A DNA stretch of 64,000 bases from assembly GCF_027625935.1 (NCBI RefSeq), contig NZ_CP115300.1:124001-188000 (forward strand), written 5' to 3'. Both the position numbers and the translations under genes were made by a program. The notes beneath the pieces were generated by a model. The model was not told the DNA's origin and searched no databases. It worked only from the letters and a program-made list of their open reading frames with translations. Every line of letters starts with the position of its first letter. Position 1 is the first letter of the stretch. Origin of the DNA: Streptomyces camelliae. Lineage in GTDB: Bacteria; Actinomycetota; Actinomycetes; Streptomycetales; Streptomycetaceae. Below, piece after piece: positions 54,190 through 61,828 of the stretch.

Positions 54190-55080
54190 GTCTGGATGCA
54201 ACAGTCCTTTCCCGGCACGAGCCTCGCCTTCAACTCGGGTGACCGCGCCTTCGCCGCGGGCCGCACCTACACGCAGGACTGGGCCCGCGGTCCGATCGGC
54301 TTGGGCCTGGGGCAGTACACGACCGGCCCGTTCGGCGACTCGGGCTGCTCCGCCTGCCTGGCGGACGGCAATCTGCTGGTCTTCCTCACCACGACCGAGA
54401 GCGAACCCGACCACAACGGCGGCATCAGCATCTACGACGAACAGCCGCACGCCTTCCAGACCCAGCTGTACCGGGACGGCACGCTGCTGGACGACGAGCC
54501 CGGCAACACGGCGGTCAACGTCGACGGCCAAGCGGCGCCGGGCGCCCGGTACCGCATGGTCGTCGACCAGGACTACAGCGGCGACACCACCCTCAGCCAA
54601 TCCACCACCGCCCACACCGAGCTGACCTTCGGCCTGCCCTCGGCGAGTGACACCGACTCTCTCCTGCCGGACCCGTTCACCTGCGAAGGGCAGTCGCCGG
54701 CCACGTCCTGCCTGGTCCGCTGCTCACCGCGCGCTTCCACCTGGCCGCGAACGACCTGAACACCAGTCACCGGACCACTCAGAGCATGGGCCTGGACATC
54801 GCTCACGTGACCTTCGACACCTTCGACGGAGCCGGTTCATGGGCGGCGATCGCCTCCACTTCGGTGCAGGTCTCCTTCGACGGCGGCCAGACCTGGCAGA
54901 ACACCGTCCTGCACGGTTCCAAGGGCCACTACCGCGTCCGCTGGACCAACCCGGACTCCGCACGCGGCACCCAGCCCCGCGATCCGCGTCACCGCCACCG
55001 ACACCGACACCGACACCGATGGCAACGGGCTCACCAAGACCATCACGCACGCCTGCACCGTCGCGGCCAGCACGTCATGA
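54190..55080 (+). pseudogene. C-terminal part of a large secreted subtilase-like protease, frameshifted
   Basis: First frame: RTYTQDWARGPIGLGLGQYT, GNLLVFLTTTESEPDHNGGI, LYRDGTLLDDEPGNTAVNVD and DPFTCEGQSPATSC. A shift near 54718 leads to LLTARFHLAANDLNTSHRTT, ASTSVQVSFDGGQTWQNTVL and WTNPDSARGTQP. A further shift near 54970 follows, after which GNGLTKTITHACTVAA can be read. This matches beta-sandwich C-terminal domains of Streptomyces S8-type proteases of more than 1,000 aa. The catalytic N-terminus is absent. Confidence 0.6.
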
Positions 55081-55157
55081 CCACACCCCGCCCCGACCAG
55101 GAAATCCAGTAGAACGATCCTCGGATCCCCCGCCAGATACGCAGCGCCCGGGCCGCA

Positions 55158-55513
55158 GTGACCGCAGTGCTCGTCGCCCTCACGATCCCCGCCGCCGGCA
55201 CCGCCCAGGCGGCCCGCACCACCACGGCGCACCCGCATGTCGAGCGTGCCTGCGCCACCGCCCCAGCCGGGCAGGCCCGGTGCCTCGCCCTCGTCCGCAC
55301 CCGACGTCCACGGCGGCATGGGAGTTCGCGGACCGGCCAGGGCCGCCAAGATCCGCGCCGATACCACCGCCGCCGACACCGCGCTGCCCCAGGGCTACGG
55401 CCCGGCGGACCTGCGCGGCCTACCGTCTGCCGTCGACTGGTGGCGAGGGCCAGACCATCGCCCTGGTCGACGCCTACGACGATCCGACCGCCGAGGCCGA
55501 CATGGCCGTCTAG
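55158..55513 (+). pseudogene. S53-family secreted protease, N-terminal part
   Basis: GTG 55158 starts a signal peptide (VLVALTIPAAGTAQA). After shifts near 55300 and 55415 the protein continues ARAAKIRADTTAADTALPQG, YGPADLRGAYRLPS-like, then GGEGQTIALVDAYDDPTAEA and DMAV, where an IS630-like element is inserted (CTAG at 55510). PQGYGPADLRxAYxLP and IALVDAYDDPTAExDL are the start of the mature S53/sedolisin-type protease of Streptomyces. The gene resumes at 58328. Confidence 0.75.
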
Positions 55514-55592
55514 TGCTGTGACCGGGATGGTTCACCGTGATCGGAAGGTGGCTCGCGGGACGAGCACACGCAACGGCTGGTATTACTGGGGC

Positions 55593-55970
55593 ATGCAGGA
55601 AGAGATTGCACGCTCCGCGATCGACACGTTCATCTCCGCGTTCAACGCCTCGGACGACAGCTATGTGACTGCCCTGCTCTCCCAGGCTCTGACCTCAGAC
55701 GTGGTCTTCTGGGGGCCGTTGGGTCGCAGCGAAGGAATCGCGGCGGTCGAGCGGTTCGTGCTGGACATCCGGCGCCACCCGGCGGGGACCGGCACGATGG
55801 TGCGCTGCTCGGCGGTGGACATGCCTGACGAGTGGGCCCGGTACCAGTGGGTCTTCACCACGCCGGATGGAGGTCCCCGCCTGGCGGGAACGGACGTCGT
55901 CCATCTGCGGCGGAGCCTCATCGACCAGGTCATCGTCTTTGCGGGGGAGATCGAACCGTCCGCCTCCTGA
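55593..55970 (+). CDS. NTF2/SnoaL-like protein inside an IS630 element
   Basis: 125 aa from ATG 55593. ARSAIDTFISAFNASDDSYV, LTSDVVFWGPLGRSEGIAAV, FVLDIRRHPAGTGT and the final TDVVHLRRSLIDQVIVFAGE follow the SnoaL-like/ketosteroid-isomerase fold. Family activity ranges from isomerases to binding proteins, so no reaction is assigned. It lies between the inverted repeats of an IS630-type element and converges with the transposase, so it travels as cargo. Confidence 0.8.
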   Translation: MQEEIARSAIDTFISAFNASDDSYVTALLSQALTSDVVFWGPLGRSEGIAAVERFVLDIRRHPAGTGTMVRCSAVDMPDEWARYQWVFTTPDGGPRLAGTDVVHLRRSLIDQVIVFAGEIEPSAS

Positions 55971-56042
55971 GTCGTCCTTCTGTCGCTGGCCTTCTCCTGA
56001 ACTTGCCCCCTTCGGCGCTCGGGGGCTACGGTTCGCGGTTGG

Positions 56043-57164
56043 TCAGGCTGCGGTGTTGAGGGGGCGTCCGCCCCAGCGGATGCCCTTCTCGCTGCGGACG
56101 CGGGCGCGTTCCTTGCGTTGGGCGGTGAGTACGTCGGGGTGGCGGGCGTTGGTATTGCGCCGGCGCAGGTAGCGGTGCAGTGCCCGGGTCTGTGCGGGGT
56201 GGCTGCGGTGGTGGGAGTTGGCCAGGGTGAACTGCCGCAGCGGGCCGAAGTGGGCCTCGATCGGATTGGCCCAGGAAGCGTAGGTCGGGGTGAAGCACAG
56301 CTCGACCTTGTTCTTCTTCGCCCAGCGGCGGATGTCCGCGCCGGTGTGGGCGGAGAGGTTGTCCAGGATGATGTAGATCGGGGCGCCGTCGGGCCGGGCG
56401 GCGCGGATCGACTTGAGCGCGGCCAGGGTGTTGGCGGTGCCCTTGCGGCGGCGGTTGACGACCCACAGGCGGTCGTCGCCCACGGAGTAGCAGCCGTGGA
56501 AGTAGGTGACGCCGTGGGTGCGGCGGTAGGTCGCCGGCAGCCGGTTTGGCTTGCCCTGTTTCGCCCAGCAGGAGCCCGCGGTGGGCCGGATCCCCAGGGG
56601 CCCGAACTCGTCGAAGGCGAAGACCCGGTCCGGGAAGCGGTCCAGAACCTGCTCGATCCGGTCGAGCTTGGCTTCGCGATCAGGGTCGGGCGCCTCCTTC
56701 CATGTCTTGGTGCGCTGGAAGGTGATGCCGCGGCGCCGCAGCAGGCACCGTAAGGCTTCACGGCCGATGCGGATGACGCGGCCGTGCACTTTCCGCAGGT
56801 AGGCGGCGAGCTTGCGGATCGGCCAGCGGGTGAAGGGCTGGCCGAGCCTGGTGGGGCGAGTGGTGGCCGTCCGGATGACGAAGTCCTCGTCCTCACGACT
56901 GATTAGGCGGGGACGGCCTCCCGCCCACCGAGGGTCCATGCAGGCCAGGCCGATCTCGTTGAAGCGGTGGATCACATCGCGCACGGTGTCCTCATCGGCC
57001 TGGACCAGCTGGGCGATCACCGGCACCCGGCTCCCGCCCGCCGAGGCGAGCAGCATCATCGCGCGCCGGTGGCGCACCGAACTCGTGCTGCCCCTGCGCA
57101 TGATCTGCTGCAGCTTCTGCCCCTCCTGGTCGGTCAGTCTGTGTACACGGACAGGCTCGGCCAC
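56043..57164 (-). CDS. IS630-family transposase
   Basis: 373 aa from GTG 57164 (GGAGG 5 bases upstream). N-terminal HTH: LTDQEGQKLQQIMRRGSTSS, LVQADEDTVRDVIHRFNEIG. The Tc1/mariner-type catalytic domain is intact: VFAFDEFGPLG (D), YIILDNLSAHTGADI (D) and WANPIEAHFGPL (E). Full length, so potentially active. It serves the element at 55510-57251. Confidence 0.93.
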   Translation of the reverse strand: MAEPVRVHRLTDQEGQKLQQIMRRGSTSSVRHRRAMMLLASAGGSRVPVIAQLVQADEDTVRDVIHRFNEIGLACMDPRWAGGRPRLISREDEDFVIRTATTRPTRLGQPFTRWPIRKLAAYLRKVHGRVIRIGREALRCLLRRRGITFQRTKTWKEAPDPDREAKLDRIEQVLDRFPDRVFAFDEFGPLGIRPTAGSCWAKQGKPNRLPATYRRTHGVTYFHGCYSVGDDRLWVVNRRRKGTANTLAALKSIRAARPDGAPIYIILDNLSAHTGADIRRWAKKNKVELCFTPTYASWANPIEAHFGPLRQFTLANSHHRSHPAQTRALHRYLRRRNTNARHPDVLTAQRKERARVRSEKGIRWGGRPLNTAA

Positions 57165-57247
57165 CGGGCCTCCAGCGATCGGATCGGACGTCGCCGCACA
57201 TCCAACCGCCACGACCGCCAACCCGGTGAGCCTACGCGGTCACAGCA

Positions 57248-58201
57248 CTAGTTGTACTGACCCGTGAGGTTGGGGACGCGGCTGGCGGGTGGTTGCCCTT
57301 TCAGCGCGGTGTGGCCGCGGTGGTGATTGTAGGTGTGCAGCCAGCCGGGGAACGCCTCGCGTCGTTCGGTCTCCGAGTGGTAGGGGCGGGCGTAGGCCCA
57401 CTCCTCGAGCAGGGTGCGGTTGAAGCGTTCCACCTTGCCGTTCGTCTGGGGCCGGTAGGGCCGGGTTCGCTTGTGGGCGATCCCGGCCGCTGCCAGCACG
57501 TCGCGCCAGTCCCGGGAGCGGTAGCACGCTCCGTTGTCGGTCAGGACCCGTTCGACGGTGACCCCGGCCTGGGCGAAGAACGTTTGGGCGCGGGTCCAGA
57601 ACGCGGTGGCGGTCTCCTTCTTCTCGTCGGTGTGGATCTCGCTGTAGGCGAGGCGGGAGTGGTCGTCGACGGCGGTGTGGAGGTAGCTGTAGCCGCTTGC
57701 GGAACGGGTTTTGCGGCCGGCCTGCCGGCCCAGCACCTTGTGTCCGCCGCCGTCGGGGATGTTGCCGAGCTTCTTGATGTCCACGTGCACCAGTTCGCCG
57801 GGCCGTTGGCGCTCGTAGCGGCGTATGACACGGCCCGTTGCCCGGTCCAGATGCGTCAGGCGGGCCAGTCGGTAGCGGGTCAGCACGCGGTGCACCGTCG
57901 AGGGCACCAGTCGGAGCAGGTGCGCGATGCGGGCCGGCCCCCAGCGGCGCAGGAGGCGGACCTTGATGATGCGCCGTTCGGTACGGGTCGGGGTCTGGCG
58001 GGGGCTGGTGCGCGGGCGGCTGGAACGGTCGGCCATGCCTGCCTCGCCGAACGCCCGGTAGCGGTCGGCCCAGCGTTGGGCGGTGGTCGGGGAGACCTGG
58101 AAACGTTCGGCAGCCCGGCGCAGGGTCCAGCCGTCCTCGACGACGCAGCGGGCCGGACGCAGGCGACCGGTCTCGGTCAGGGGTGCATTACGGTGAGGCA
58201 A
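57248..58201 (-). CDS. IS481-family transposase
   Basis: 317 aa from TTG 58201 (GAGAAGG upstream), which gives the usual family start PHRNAPLTETGRLRPARCVV. HTH: GWTLRRAAERFQVSPTTAQR. rve/DDE domain: PGELVHVDIKKLGNIPDGGG (D), YSYLHTAVDDHSRLAYSEIH, ERVLTDNGACYRS (D) and RPQTNGKVERFNRTLLEEWA (E). Intact and probably functional. The stop codon lies in the terminal repeat. Confidence 0.93.
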   Translation of the reverse strand: MPHRNAPLTETGRLRPARCVVEDGWTLRRAAERFQVSPTTAQRWADRYRAFGEAGMADRSSRPRTSPRQTPTRTERRIIKVRLLRRWGPARIAHLLRLVPSTVHRVLTRYRLARLTHLDRATGRVIRRYERQRPGELVHVDIKKLGNIPDGGGHKVLGRQAGRKTRSASGYSYLHTAVDDHSRLAYSEIHTDEKKETATAFWTRAQTFFAQAGVTVERVLTDNGACYRSRDWRDVLAAAGIAHKRTRPYRPQTNGKVERFNRTLLEEWAYARPYHSETERREAFPGWLHTYNHHRGHTALKGQPPASRVPNLTGQYN

Positions 58202-58330
58202 GAGGGCCTTCTCGGTGCTCGGTGCAGATGTCGCAATCCACACCGAACCCGGAAGGCCCTCACCCGTTCAAGATCCCTCAGCCGAGACCTGGCTCACCCG
58301 TCCACAACCTCCCCGGACAGAACAACTAGT
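57248..58330 (-). mobile_element. IS481-family insertion sequence, complete
   Basis: Imperfect inverted ends CTAGTTGTACTG...GAGGTTGGGGACG (from 57248) and, on the other strand, CTAGTTGTTCTG...GAGGTTGTGGACG (from 58330) bracket an intact transposase. CTAG at both junctions is shared with the outer end of the IS630-like element, so IS481 sits exactly at that end. IS481 elements are known to favour CTAG-type targets. Confidence 0.8.
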
Positions 58331-58720
58331 GCTCGACCTGGAGATGGCCTCCGCCGCCTGCCCACAGTGCCACATCCTGCTGGTCAAGGCAGACGACCCC
58401 GAACTGGCGCACCTGGCCACCGCGGTGGACACCGCCGTCGCCCTGGGCGCCACCGAGGTGTCCAACAGCTACGGCGGTACCGAAGCGCACGACACGACCG
58501 CCTACGCCAAGAATTACGGCCACCCTGGCGTGGCGGTGGTCGCCTCCTCCGGAGAATCCGGCTACACCGTCCCAACCTTTCCGGCGGCGTACTCAAGCGT
58601 CATCGCCGTGGGCGGCACCTCGCTCACCCATGCCGACAACGACCGCGGCCGGCAGGAGACCGCCTGGGCCGGGGCGGGCAGCGGCGTATGTCTGGCGGTG
58701 TGCGCGTACGCCATGCCGAA
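58328..58720 (+). pseudogene. S53-family secreted protease, catalytic part
   Basis: Resumes directly after IS481: LVLDLEMASAACPQCHILLV, LAHLATAVDTAVALGATEVS, NSYGGTEAHDTTAYAKNYG, VAVVASSGESGYTVPTFPAA and YSSVIAVGGTSLTHADNDRG, losing homology near GAGSG at 58685. This is the middle of the protease begun at 55158. About 50 residues that should lie between the pieces are missing, so a deletion accompanied the insertions. Confidence 0.8.
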
Positions 58721-59349
58721 GCTCCGGCCCAGCGTGCGTGGACACCGCCGGACGGACCTCCACGGTGGGTACGTCGGCCCCCACGCAACTCCGCTTGTGG
58801 TTTCTCATGAACATCGAACACCACGCGCCGCCGATGTCTCCCCATCTCGTTGTCCGGCCTCAGCAAAGGTGAGGGCCGGCCCGAGGCGCTCCACGGTGTC
58901 GACCATGCAGCACGCCGTCGGTGGCTCCTGCCTGGACAGCGATGCCTCTGGCAGACGCACCCACGCCGACGTCGCCCACCGCACCGGCCGTCTGGTGTTC
59001 TTCTCGGCCGGTCCGGCCTGGAGGATCCCGTTGGCGAATTGCATCGGTGACTGGTGATGGTCGGACGACAGGGCTTCCTCCGCAGGGCCCGCTCCCGGTG
59101 GGTGGTCTGCGCCTTCGATGCCGGAAAGCTACGGGTCGCGACCCTTGTGCATCGTCACCGGCGGGTGGGCACGTGCCGTCTCCGCGCATCCCCCGAGCGA
59201 GCTACCGGGCTGTCCTCTCCCGGGGGACGACTGTCCGGCCCGCAGTGCCGTATGGTGCGGATACCGAACAGGTCGTACTCACGGGCGGGCGGACAGCGGA
59301 CCACGGCCCGGTCTTCATGCCGCTCAGCGCCGGACGTACGGGATCGTGG
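58721..59349. other. Debris and promoter region of the kinase gene
   Basis: A frame near 58870-59057 (QHAVGGSCLDSDASGRRTHA, GPAWRIPLANCIGDW) faintly recalls a lectin tail but is not assignable. 59187-59220 carries a motif repeated upstream of the S33 hydrolase gene (61696-61730). Confidence 0.35.
59187..59220 (+). promoter_or_regulatory. 34-bp motif shared with the S33 gene upstream region, copy 1
   Basis: ATCCCCCGAGCGAGCTACC followed by G..TGTCCTCTCC, located about 130-160 bases before the kinase start. The second copy at 61696-61730 has the same order and orientation with few changes. Confidence 0.5.
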
Positions 59350-60657
59350 ATGATGATGACGCAAGACCAAGCAGCGCGTGAACCATCGGGCTCGGCATCC
59401 CCCGCGCCATCGGCGCGCGCGCAGGCCAGAGGCCCCTCCGCACGCATGGACCCGGTGGCCGCCGCGGCCGCCCGGCTTCGCGTGCTGTCGCGGTGGTGGG
59501 GATCGCGCTCTGCTGCCACCAGGGATTGTGGGGTCGCGCTTGTCTTCACGGTGCTGTCGTTCGCGGCGCCGCTGTCGCGGTTCGGGGTGCAGTTCGGCGA
59601 CCTTCCCACCCACGGCGCCTCGGTCGCGAGTGTGCTGCTGTCCCTGGGGCAGACTCTGCCGCTTGCGGTGCGCACCCGCTGGCCGGCCGCCTGCCTCGCG
59701 GTGGTGGGGGCCTCGTTCGCGGTGTACGAGTGCCTGGGCTGCCCGCCGAGCTTCGGCAGTCTGGGGCTGTACGTCGCGCTGTACTCCGTGGGTGCCCACC
59801 AGGACCGCCTCCGGCGGGTCGTACCGCTGGCGGCGACGAGCGGGTATGTGGTCTTCGGCGTCGTCCTGCACGTGCTGGGCTCGCCCGAGGGCCTGACCGA
59901 CTACCTGCTGTATTACATGGTCCTGGCGGTGGTGTGGGGTCTGGGCGTCCAGGTACGCGGGCGGCGGGCGCAGGAGGCCGAGCGTCGGCGCCTGTCCGCG
60001 CAGATGGCCATCGCGGCGGAACGCAGCCGTCTGGCCGGGGAGTTGCACGACGTGGTGACCCACCATGTGACCGCGATGGTGGTGCAGGCAGGTGCGGCGC
60101 AGTACCTGACCGAGTCGCCGGACCGCCTCCACGACGCCCTCGACGCCATCAGCGGCACCGGCCGCCGCGCGCTGGCCGAGCTCCGGTTCCTGCTCGGCGT
60201 GCTGGAGGCGACCGGTGATGCGGCACTGCGGGAGCGGGCGCCGATGCCGGGCCGGGTGCCTGATCTGGTGGAGCAGACACGAGCGGGCGGCCAGCCGATC
60301 GAGCTGGTCGAGGACGGAGAGCAGCCGACCATGGCCGTAGGTGCCCAGCTCACGGCGTATCGCGTCGTGCAGGAATCCCTGACGAACGCCGTGAAGTACG
60401 CCGCGGGCCGGCAGACGCTGGTACGGCTCGCACACAGCCCCGACTGGACGGACGTCGAGGTCACCACCGCCGGGACGGCCGACGACGCACCCACGTCCGC
60501 AGCCCTGCTGGGCGGCGGCCCGCACGTCTCGGGAGGCAGGGGCCTGACCGGGCTGCGGGAACGGGTGGAGATGCTGGGCGGCGAGTTCGCGGCGGGGCCC
60601 CGCCCGGACGGCGGATTCCGCGTGCACGCCCGCATCCCCTCAGGAGGTGCCGCGTGA
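59350..60657 (+). CDS. Sensor histidine kinase, NarL/LiaS-type (HisKA_3)
   Basis: 435 aa from ATG 59350 (further ATGs at 59353 and 59356; an upstream ATG at 59317 is possible). Four to six hydrophobic helices form the N-terminal sensor (CGVALVFTVLSFAAPLSRFG, VASVLLSLGQTLPLAV, VVPLAATSGYVVFGVVLHVL). HisKA_3: LAGELHDVVTHHVTAMVVQA with phospho-His near residue 232. ATPase: VVQESLTNAVKYAAG and SGGRGLTGLRERVEMLGG; the usual glycine-rich loop between is partly altered (VEVTTAGTADD). Overlaps the regulator by 4 bp (GTGA). Confidence 0.92.
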   Translation: MMMTQDQAAREPSGSASPAPSARAQARGPSARMDPVAAAAARLRVLSRWWGSRSAATRDCGVALVFTVLSFAAPLSRFGVQFGDLPTHGASVASVLLSLGQTLPLAVRTRWPAACLAVVGASFAVYECLGCPPSFGSLGLYVALYSVGAHQDRLRRVVPLAATSGYVVFGVVLHVLGSPEGLTDYLLYYMVLAVVWGLGVQVRGRRAQEAERRRLSAQMAIAAERSRLAGELHDVVTHHVTAMVVQAGAAQYLTESPDRLHDALDAISGTGRRALAELRFLLGVLEATGDAALRERAPMPGRVPDLVEQTRAGGQPIELVEDGEQPTMAVGAQLTAYRVVQESLTNAVKYAAGRQTLVRLAHSPDWTDVEVTTAGTADDAPTSAALLGGGPHVSGGRGLTGLRERVEMLGGEFAAGPRPDGGFRVHARIPSGGAA

Positions 60658-61346
60658 GTGTTCCGCCCACTGCGATCCGGGTGCTGGTCTGCGAGGACCA
60701 GGCCCTGGTTCGTGCCGGGTTCGTCACGATCCTCTCCGCCCAGCCCGACATGGAGGTCGTGGGCGAGGCCGTGGACGGCCGAGCGGCGATCCGCAGCGCG
60801 CAGGAGCTGAAGCCGGACGTCGTCGTCATGGACATCCGCATGCCCCTGCTCGACGGAATCGAGGCCACCCGCCGCCTGGCGGGCCCCGACTCCGCCAGCC
60901 CCGCCAGGATCCTCGTCGTGACGACCTTCAACGTCGACGAGTACGTGTACGAGGCCCTGCGCGCCGGTGCCAGCGGCTTCCTGCTGAAGGACGCCCCACC
61001 GCCCGAGCTGATCAACGCGGTACGCGTCGTCGCCCGCGGCGATTCCCTCCTGGCCCCTGCCGTCACCCGCACCCTGATCGGCCGCTTCGCCGAACGCGTA
61101 CGCCCCTCCGCCACCCCCGCGTCCCCCGAGCGCGAGCGCCTCAAAGTCCTCACCCCCCGCGAGCACGAGGTCCTCCTCCTCATCAGCGAGGGCCTGTCGA
61201 ACGCCGAAATCGCCACCGAACTGGTCATCAGCCACGAGACCGTGAAAACCTACGTCTCCCGCATCCTGACCAAACTGGACCTCCGCGACCGCGTCCAGGC
61301 GGTGGTCCTGGCGTACCGGGCGGGGTTGGCGGCGGGCGGCGACTGA
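60654..61346 (+). CDS. NarL/FixJ-type response regulator
   Basis: 230 aa from GTG 60654. Receiver: IRVLVCEDQALVRAGFVTIL, phospho-acceptor VVVMDIRMPLLDGIEATRRL (near Asp59), VTTFNVDEYVYEALRAGASG, FLLKDAPP. C-terminal LuxR/GerE domain: LTPREHEVLLLISEGLSNAE and SHETVKTYVSRILTKLDLRD. Cognate partner of the preceding kinase. The shared upstream motif suggests it may regulate both its own operon and the S33 hydrolase gene. Confidence 0.94.
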   Translation: MSVPPTAIRVLVCEDQALVRAGFVTILSAQPDMEVVGEAVDGRAAIRSAQELKPDVVVMDIRMPLLDGIEATRRLAGPDSASPARILVVTTFNVDEYVYEALRAGASGFLLKDAPPPELINAVRVVARGDSLLAPAVTRTLIGRFAERVRPSATPASPERERLKVLTPREHEVLLLISEGLSNAEIATELVISHETVKTYVSRILTKLDLRDRVQAVVLAYRAGLAAGGD

Positions 61347-61828
61347 GCCTGACGGCCCTGTGCCCCCGGCCGGGGCCGGAAAACGCGGCCACGGCCGCGC
61401 TCCTTCCTGGCCGACCACCCCGCCGAGGTGGTATCCGGACCATGGACCGGCTCGCCCGGTCGGCATGCTCCCCGCCCTGCGCGGCTCTCTGGTCCACCAC
61501 GACCGGGCCACCCGCGTCGTTCCGGCCACCCGTGGAATGCCGGCACGAAGCAGGATGCCCGACAGCACTGTCCGGTTGGACGCTTGTGCCTCGGGTGATC
61601 CGTGCGGCGCGGCAAGCTGGCAGCAGCGGCTCGGTCCGCGTCCACATCTGATCCGATACGCCCACGGTGGCCGCTCCGTTCTCGGGGTCGCCCAGGATCC
61701 CCCGAGCGAGCTACCTGATTTGTCCTCTCCGCGGTGACGCGTGCCACCGGTGGCCTCTTGTTGACTCGAACCATCAACAAACGGCCGGACCATGCCGGCC
61801 AGCCAGCGGAGTAGCTAAGGACAACGCC
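61347..61828. other. Intergenic, upstream of the S33 hydrolase
   Basis: A 12-bp palindrome CCCCGGCCGGGG at 61364-61375 just after the regulator may form a terminator. No gene can be supported; a minus-strand stretch (TRTEPLLPACRAARIT) weakly recalls an IS5 N-terminus. The repeated motif is at 61696-61730. Confidence 0.35.
61696..61730 (+). promoter_or_regulatory. 34-bp motif, copy 2, upstream of the S33 hydrolase
   Basis: ATCCCCCGAGCGAGCTACC then TGATTTGTCCTCTCC, about 100-130 bases before the start at 61829. Same orientation relative to the downstream gene as copy 1. Confidence 0.5.

Larger units (their letters stand above)
55510..57251. mobile_element. IS630-like element with an NTF2-like passenger gene
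   Basis: 28-bp terminal inverted repeats at 55510-55537 and 57224-57251 share CTAGTGCTGTGACCG at the tip and CACCG at the inner edge. Both ends carry CTAG, consistent with the TA target duplication of IS630. Inside are the transposase (56043-57164, minus) and a convergent NTF2-like gene (55593-55970, plus). An ordinary IS630 is about 1.1-1.2 kb; the extra 500 bases hold the passenger. Confidence 0.75.

Noticed and set aside
54148..54190. tRNA 3'-end-like sequence on the minus strand (GGTTCGATCCCGGCC followed by a CCCA)
   Set aside because: The T arm can be drawn with two G-U pairs, but there is no D arm, the anticodon stem has a mismatch and no matching 5' acceptor strand exists. Chance or a remnant at best.
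61484..61665. Minus-strand IS5-like N-terminus (TRTEPLLP...)
   Set aside because: Similarity is limited to a few residues with no following conserved block, so no feature was called.
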